From assembly GCA_009885445.1 (NCBI GenBank), contig VFKQ01000031.1:1-8343 (forward strand): DNA of 8,343 nucleotides, in the 5' to 3' direction. Positions within the stretch are counted from its first letter, which is position 1; each line of letters opens with the position of its first letter. The notes beneath the pieces are model-generated. The model was not told the DNA's origin and made no database searches. It saw nothing but the letters and a program-made list of their open reading frames with translations. Below, in pieces: positions 5,888-8,343 of the stretch. The position numbers and the translations under genes are program-made. The stretch is from Anaerolineaceae bacterium (GTDB lineage: Bacteria > Chloroflexota > Anaerolineae > Anaerolineales > Villigracilaceae).

Positions 5888-6802
5888 TCATGGTTTTGGA
5901 TGCGCCGCAAAAAATTCCCAAATTAATTGTGTGGCTGAGATGGTTTGTGTGGGCGCGTCACCGCCCGCTCGGCTGGGGCCGCTGTTGCCCGGCCAGGCAT
6001 GACCGCCGCCAATGATTTTATACAACTCGACGGAAGTGCCGCCCGCGCAATCTTTGTACGACTCGTGGACGATATCCGCAAACGATTCGCTCGTCGGCGC
6101 ATCGGGACAGCGGTTAGCGGCCAGCCAAAAATTAAGCGACTCCTCCACTGAGGCGAAGAGCACATCCGCGATCGAGTCGGGGCCGTAGCCGCCGTCGTAG
6201 GGCAGGTTTTGATCCGCCGTGCCGTGGAAGTGAATCAGCGAGACGGGTTCGCTGGGCGCGCAAACTTTGTAATTCAACGTGCCCGAAACCGGCGCGATGG
6301 CGGCGAACAAATCCGCCGCTTCGCAGGCGAGACGATATGAAAGGATGCCGCCGTTGGAGAGTCCCGTCGCGTAGATGCGTTTGCTGTCTATGTTATACGA
6401 GGACTGCAAATCAGCAACGATGGCGCGCACGAAGGCCACATCGTCCACGTTGTTGGTCATGGCGTAACCGCAACAGGCGCCGCCGTTCCAGGTGAGAATC
6501 TTATCGTCGCTGAGGCGGCCTGTGCCGTTGGGGTAGACGAGGATGAATCCTTTTTCGTCGGCGAGGTCGTTGAAGTTGCTGACGCTCCGTTGGTTTTCAG
6601 CGTTGCCCGTGCCGCCGTGAAATGACATGACTAACGCGACGGGCTGACTTGCATCTAACGTTGCGGGGGCGTGCAGAATATAGGAGCGCTCAAGCCCGCC
6701 CACAGCGAGGACTCGAAGCGCGTCGCTGGTGGCGGGGGCGTTGCGTCGGCAGGCGAGAGTCGCGAAGATGAGCAGGCAGAGTCCAGGAAAAAATCGTTTC
6801 AA
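5888..6802 (-). CDS. Secreted PHB-depolymerase/LpqC-type alpha/beta-hydrolase esterase
   Basis: The 304-residue protein belongs to the polyhydroxybutyrate depolymerase/feruloyl esterase group (LpqC-like), whose members cleave ester bonds in polyesters or plant-derived substrates outside the cell. The expected residues are present: oxyanion motif HGG (62-64), nucleophile S149 in GLSNGG, acid D197 in HGTADQ and H268 in GGGHAWPG. WNGGACCGYA (105-114) is typical of the group. The N-terminus MKRFFPGLCLLIFATLAC is a signal peptide with an imperfect lipobox (T-L-A-C18), so it may be a lipoprotein or simply secreted. The start is TTG at 6800-6802. No ATG yields the signal peptide, and only a weak GGAAAA site precedes it, so translation may be modest. 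Hairpins on both sides suggest a single-gene unit, but I see no promoter. The natural substrate is unknown. Confidence 0.88.
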   Translation of the reverse strand: MKRFFPGLCLLIFATLACRRNAPATSDALRVLAVGGLERSYILHAPATLDASQPVALVMSFHGGTGNAENQRSVSNFNDLADEKGFILVYPNGTGRLSDDKILTWNGGACCGYAMTNNVDDVAFVRAIVADLQSSYNIDSKRIYATGLSNGGILSYRLACEAADLFAAIAPVSGTLNYKVCAPSEPVSLIHFHGTADQNLPYDGGYGPDSIADVLFASVEESLNFWLAANRCPDAPTSESFADIVHESYKDCAGGTSVELYKIIGGGHAWPGNSGPSRAGGDAPTQTISATQLIWEFFAAHPKP

Positions 6803-6816
6803 AATATTTTTCCAAA

Positions 6817-6847
6817 ATTCAGCCAGCAGTAGAACCGCTGGCTGAAT
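6817..6847 (-). terminator. Intrinsic terminator after the SdrD-B-like lipoprotein gene
   Basis: A perfect 11-bp inverted repeat (6817-6827 and 6837-6847) with a 9-nt loop lies 10 bp after the lipoprotein stop. On the minus strand the stem ends in a T-rich stretch. It lies 14 bp before the esterase TTG start, so the esterase needs read-through or an unseen promoter within this segment. Confidence 0.8.
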
Positions 6848-6857
6848 GATGTTTTAT

Positions 6858-7541
6858 TTAATCGTGCTGATAATCCCAGCCGAAGCTGACAGTGTTTTGA
6901 ACTGTGACGGGGATGGTTTTTTCGATCACCGCGAAGGCGGAATTTTCGAGCAGAGGTGATGACCAACCGCCGGGGATGAGGAGGCCAACGTTGGCCGGGC
7001 TGAGCGCGTCAATTGAAAGACAAATCTTTTGTTGCGAAACTCCCGCGTTGGCGTCCACGGTGAATGACATGCTGTAAAATCCGCTCGCATCGGTGACGGC
7101 GGTGAACGCGCCGTAGTTGCAATTCAATTCAATTTTGACGGTGACGCCCGGAATGCCAAGCTCGCCCGAGTCGAAGATTCCATTTGCGCCGTAACTGCCA
7201 TTGGAGCGGTCAATGCAACCGGTTGGCAGTGGGCTGGGCTTGGGGCCGTCGATGACGGAGCAATGGTCGCTCCACACGAAACCCGAAACATAGAAATGCA
7301 AAACACTTTGCGGCGTGGCCGTGGGACTGCCCGCTGGCGCAGGCGGCAATTGCGGCGCGGGTTGTTCGGGCGCGGTGGTTGCAGTGGGAAGCGAGACTTG
7401 TGCAGGTTGTGTGGCGGTGACAACGATCACGTTTGTTTGCGGCGTGCTTTCATTGGCGCCGGTGTTGACTGTGATGTTGCAAGATGAGATGGTGGTAGCG
7501 AGCAGGACAACAATACTGACGACGTAACGTGAAATTTTCAT
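6858..7541 (-). CDS. Putative lipoprotein with an SdrD B-like domain
   Basis: The 227-residue product has a signal peptide ending in lipobox I18-S-S-C21, a Thr/Pro/Gln/Ala-rich linker (about 28-80) and one C-terminal beta-sandwich domain (about 83-227) resembling the B repeats of SdrD-type surface proteins. The hallmarks are GFVWSD (87-92), NGIFDSGELGIPGVTV (120-135), TDASGFYSMSF (150-160) and the closing FGWDY. SdrD B repeats are calcium-binding spacers in staphylococcal adhesins; a single copy after a linker suggests a small surface-exposed module. Cysteines at 94, 109, 141 and 174 could form two disulfides. The start is taken at 7541 because of AGGAG nine bases upstream and the clean signal peptide; an in-frame extension to 7658 would add a non-signal leader reaching into a repeat element. 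A strong hairpin follows the stop. Confidence 0.8.
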   Translation of the reverse strand: MKISRYVVSIVVLLATTISSCNITVNTGANESTPQTNVIVVTATQPAQVSLPTATTAPEQPAPQLPPAPAGSPTATPQSVLHFYVSGFVWSDHCSVIDGPKPSPLPTGCIDRSNGSYGANGIFDSGELGIPGVTVKIELNCNYGAFTAVTDASGFYSMSFTVDANAGVSQQKICLSIDALSPANVGLLIPGGWSSPLLENSAFAVIEKTIPVTVQNTVSFGWDYQHD

Positions 7542-7550
7542 GGTGCAAGA

Positions 7551-7555
7551 CTCCT
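7551..7555 (-). promoter_or_regulatory. Ribosome binding site that fixes the lipoprotein start
   Basis: The minus strand reads AGGAG nine bases before the ATG at 7539-7541. That ATG begins a textbook lipoprotein signal peptide, so this site selects the shorter reading over the in-frame extension to 7658. Confidence 0.75.
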
Positions 7556-7620
7556 GGTTAAATGATTTACTATTTTTAGGAAGAAACAAGCATTTGTGGC
7601 AGAGAAAAAATCTCAGAAAG

Positions 7621-7729
7621 TGTCTGAAAAGTCTGCGTTTTGATCGCGAAGGCGCCAAGTCCCAAAGTCACCAAGAATAAAAACTTTGTGGCTCAGTGCC
7701 TTTGTGGCTTTGTGATAGGTTTTCAGACA
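7621..7729. repeat. Fold-back (inverted-repeat) intergenic element of about 109 bp
   Basis: Perfect 10-bp terminal inverted repeats (TGTCTGAAAA at 7621-7630 and its complement at 7720-7729) bound a region holding an inner imperfect inverted repeat. The inner arms are 7645-7668 and 7683-7706, with 17 of 24 positions matching and a 14-nt loop. Several mismatches are of the kind that would be G-U pairs in plus-strand RNA. The motif built from CTTTGTGGC and GTGCCTTTGTG looks like a dispersed non-coding repeat rather than gene sequence. It has no coding content and lies between the lipoprotein and the YbaK-like gene. Confidence 0.6.
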
Positions 7730-7781
7730 TTCTTTGCGAGAACCCCACGCTCTGTGTGGCGCAGTGAATAAACTCAGAGAT

Positions 7782-8261
7782 TTACATTACTTTGACCATC
7801 ACGGTTTTTCCGCCGGTCATTTTTTGCAAGTCAGATGTGTTTAATTCAAAGATGGCGTTCGGTGTTCCTGCCGCGGCCCAAATTTTTTCGTAGTGCAAAA
7901 AATCTTCGTCAAGATAGGTTTCCATTTTTTGGGCGTGTCCAATCGGCGGGACGCCGCCAATGGCGAAACCCGTCACCGTGCGCACAAAATCGGCGTCGGC
8001 GCGACCAATTGGTTCGGCGGCATGTTGCGCGATTAATTTTTCATCCACGCGATTCGCGCCGCTGGTGAGCACCAAAATGGGTTTGCCGCTTTCTTTGCCG
8101 CGAAAGATGAGCGACTTGACGATTTGTCCGAGTGCACAGCCCGCACGGTCGGCGGCTTCTTGCGCCGTGCGTGTCGACTCGGCGTGTTCGATGACGCTGT
8201 ATGAATAGCCAAGCAAATTTAGCAAGTCTTGAATTTTTTGAGCGGAGGAGGAGAGGGGCAT
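7782..8261 (-). CDS. YbaK/EbsC-family aminoacyl-tRNA deacylase
   Basis: Proteins of this family hydrolyse mischarged aminoacyl-tRNAs in trans, for example Cys-tRNA(Pro) by YbaK or Ala-tRNA(Pro) by ProX-type members. The 159-residue length is normal for a free-standing editing domain. Landmarks are the conserved lysine K49 in GQIVKSLIFRG, the ALGQ segment before it, AEPIGRADADFV (82-93) and the glycine/proline loop FAIGGVPPIGH (99-109), which shapes the substrate pocket. Which tRNA it edits cannot be decided; the loop and the later IWAAAGTPNAIFEL are not identical to the E. coli YbaK pattern. The ATG has no Shine-Dalgarno sequence: the bases upstream are pyrimidine-rich and run straight into a heptamer repeat array. 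The gene has no functional link to the tyrosine genes. Confidence 0.9.
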   Translation of the reverse strand: MPLSSSAQKIQDLLNLLGYSYSVIEHAESTRTAQEAADRAGCALGQIVKSLIFRGKESGKPILVLTSGANRVDEKLIAQHAAEPIGRADADFVRTVTGFAIGGVPPIGHAQKMETYLDEDFLHYEKIWAAAGTPNAIFELNTSDLQKMTGGKTVMVKVM

Positions 8262-8273
8262 GGGGAGGGAAAG

Positions 8274-8343
8274 GATGAAAGATGAAAGATGAAAGATGAA
8301 AGATGAAAGATGAAAGATGAAAGATGAAAGATGAAAGATGAAA
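8274..8343. repeat. Perfect tandem array of a 7-bp unit (GATGAAA), at least 10 copies
   Basis: Ten uninterrupted identical copies of GATGAAA on the plus strand (TTTCATC on the minus strand) run to the window end, so the full copy number is unknown. The array begins 12 bp upstream of the YbaK-like start codon, where the promoter and leader of that gene would be expected. The unit has no dyad and no unique spacers. It is a simple heptameric microsatellite, probably prone to slippage. Confidence 0.95.

Noticed and set aside
5794..5910. In-frame N-terminal extension of hpd
   Set aside because: It would overlap a strong hairpin and a near-consensus promoter, is not similar to the family, and the ATG at 5793 has an ideal AAGGAG site.
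7542..7658. In-frame N-terminal extension of the SdrD-B-like lipoprotein
   Set aside because: The extension is not a signal sequence, reaches into the fold-back element and would bury the proper signal peptide; AGGAG precedes the ATG at 7541.
7741..7775. Terminator after the YbaK-like gene
   Set aside because: Only a 4-bp CCAC/GTGG pairing without a T-run is present, too weak to call.
8274..8343. CRISPR array
   Set aside because: The unit is 7 bp with no spacers between copies and no dyad.

Overview
All genes supported in this 8.3 kb window lie on the minus strand, so transcription runs from high to low coordinates. The organism is probably a Chloroflexota bacterium of the Anaerolineae type. 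This rests on style rather than a marker gene: lipoproteins whose lipobox cysteine is followed by Thr/Pro/Ala-rich linkers, an SdrD-B-like lipoprotein, many small toxin-antitoxin genes and mid-range GC. No rRNA, tRNA, CRISPR array, prophage or transposase is visible.

The core is an aerobic tyrosine (homogentisate) degradation cluster. hpd (4-hydroxyphenylpyruvate dioxygenase, 4669-5793) makes homogentisate. hmgA (homogentisate 1,2-dioxygenase, cut by the window edge at 1-557) opens its ring. A fumarylacetoacetate hydrolase (2741-3625) performs the final cleavage. No maleylacetoacetate isomerase is visible. Between the hydrolase and hmgA, with gaps of only 30, 32 and 9 bp, sit two genes with no known place in the pathway: a two-repeat lipoprotein (1121-2710) and a stand-alone degenerate GGDEF protein (567-1088). 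The four probably form one operon.

hpd is separated from the rest by a toxin-antitoxin island (about 3695-4581). It holds an intact DUF104-type antitoxin and PIN-domain toxin pair. Immediately upstream is the wreck of a second module: a DUF2281-like antitoxin with a frameshift at an A8 run, then only the first third of a mazF gene, also frameshifted. The intact pair seems to be transcribed from the promoter of the wrecked module.

Upstream of hpd are three further minus-strand genes: a YbaK/EbsC-type deacylase (7782-8261), an SdrD-B-like lipoprotein (6858-7541) and a secreted PHB-depolymerase/LpqC-type esterase with a TTG start (5888-6802). Strong hairpins follow the lipoprotein (6817-6847) and the esterase (5852-5884). 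Right after the second hairpin lies a near-consensus sigma70 promoter for hpd with a dyad over its -35 box. Non-coding curiosities are a fold-back element of about 109 bp (7621-7729) and a perfect 10-copy heptamer array running off the window end (8274-8343).
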